A stretch of 51,446 nucleotides of DNA from positions 1-51,446 of the forward strand of contig JANQRP010000008.1 of NCBI GenBank assembly GCA_028284495.1, given 5' to 3'. Shown here one piece after another: positions 51,213 through 51,446 of the stretch (position 1 is its first letter; the number at the start of each line of letters is the position of its first letter). The notes under the pieces were generated by a model that made no database searches, had not been told where the DNA came from, and worked only from the letters and a program-made list of their open reading frames with translations. A program made the position numbers and the translations under genes. The DNA is from Longimicrobiales bacterium (GTDB taxonomy: Bacteria; Gemmatimonadota; Gemmatimonadetes; Longimicrobiales; Gaopeijiaceae).

Positions 51213-51446
51213 ACGGGGATGCGCTCTGTTGCGTCTGAACCGGCGCCAATCAAGACGCGAGGCGTGCGATTTGGCAGCGTCAAATGAGGGACGAGCAACG
51301 CCGAGTGGGGCCGGGTCAGGCGCAATCCTCCGGACCGGGCCATGTTCCCGCCTCGCGGCGTTCTCGCTCGCTCGTGTAGCGACGCTACACGTCGCTTGCT
51401 CGGCCTTGCGAGCCAGGAACATGGATCCGGCAGAGCGCATCCCCGT
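51213..51446. repeat. 234-bp element with perfect 16-bp terminal inverted repeats at the right edge
   Basis: ACGGGGATGCGCTCTG (51213-51228) is exactly inverted as CAGAGCGCATCCCCGT (51431-51446), the last bases of the window. Inside, CCATGTTCC (51340-51348) pairs with GGAACATGG (51416-51424), around a perfect 19-nt palindrome (51373-51391, CGTGTAGCG-A-CGCTACACG). No coding capacity is seen. It looks like a MITE-type or dispersed palindromic repeat starting 15 bp after the aspartoacylase-like gene; the true ends may extend past the window. Confidence 0.75.

Overview
This is a GC-rich (roughly two-thirds G+C), densely coded bacterial chromosome segment. Several gene types together point to Gemmatimonadota: TonB-dependent receptors with N-terminal carboxypeptidase-regulatory domains, two SusC/SusD-type pairs without glycan-degrading neighbours, small plug-only proteins without a barrel, and many secreted peptidases and lipoproteins. 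This placement is inferred from gene content and is not proven. No phage, plasmid or complete insertion sequence was seen. The right edge holds a 234-bp element bounded by perfect 16-bp inverted repeats.

Layout. 1-779 (minus): start of an M20 peptidase cut by the window edge. 1.0-5.7 kb: TonB-dependent receptor plus FN3/beta-helix surface lipoprotein. 6.0-9.7 kb: an isopropylmalate-synthase-like enzyme, then a PhoB/PhoR-type two-component pair. 9.8-12.6 kb: an SDR dehydrogenase translationally coupled to the two membrane subunits of a TRAP transporter; the matching solute-binding protein lies 8 kb away on the other strand (20.3-21.5 kb). 12.7-18.6 kb: plug-only protein, SusC, SusD. 19.1-20.1 kb: a six-cysteine secreted peptide and a membrane-anchored DsbA-like oxidoreductase separated by a strong hairpin. 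21.7-24.5 kb: gamma-glutamyltransferase and a two-TM hypothetical. 24.6-26.8 kb (minus): cupin, atypical SDR, branched-chain aminotransferase. 27.0-30.5 kb: MsrB, two lipoproteins, glutaryl-CoA dehydrogenase, a DUF6265-like lipoprotein. 30.6-34.1 kb: tRNA-Lys(CTT), GH3 glycosidase, sodium:solute symporter. 34.2-39.3 kb: a second plug-only lipoprotein, SusC, SusD. 39.5-40.0 kb: RNase P RNA and tRNA-Arg(CCG). 40.1-43.8 kb: serine hydrolase, a small ORF, an NTF2-like protein and MarR regulator with a readable promoter/operator, and a sulfocyanin-like blue copper lipoprotein. 44.0-51.2 kb: M14 and M28 peptidases, a secreted hypothetical, an iodotyrosine-deiodinase-like flavoprotein, a GCS2-CBS fusion coupled to an aspartoacylase-like enzyme.

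How it fits together. The window reads as a scavenging heterotroph that takes up peptides, amino acids and organic acids: secreted or lipid-anchored peptidases (M14, M28, GGT), TonB-dependent and SusCD outer-membrane uptake, TRAP and SSS inner-membrane import, and catabolic enzymes (GcdH, IlvE, SDRs). The most interesting candidates are: (1) the repeated architecture plug-only protein - SusC - SusD, with a shared TTACGGAT-N2-CTT word upstream of both SusC genes; (2) the Cys-rich peptide/DsbA-like cassette; (3) the deiodinase homologue with its complete Glu-Tyr-Lys substrate triad; (4) the GCS2-CBS/aspartoacylase ligase-hydrolase pair; and (5) two interleaved perfect inverted repeats before the GH3 gene. 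All were read by eye without database searches.
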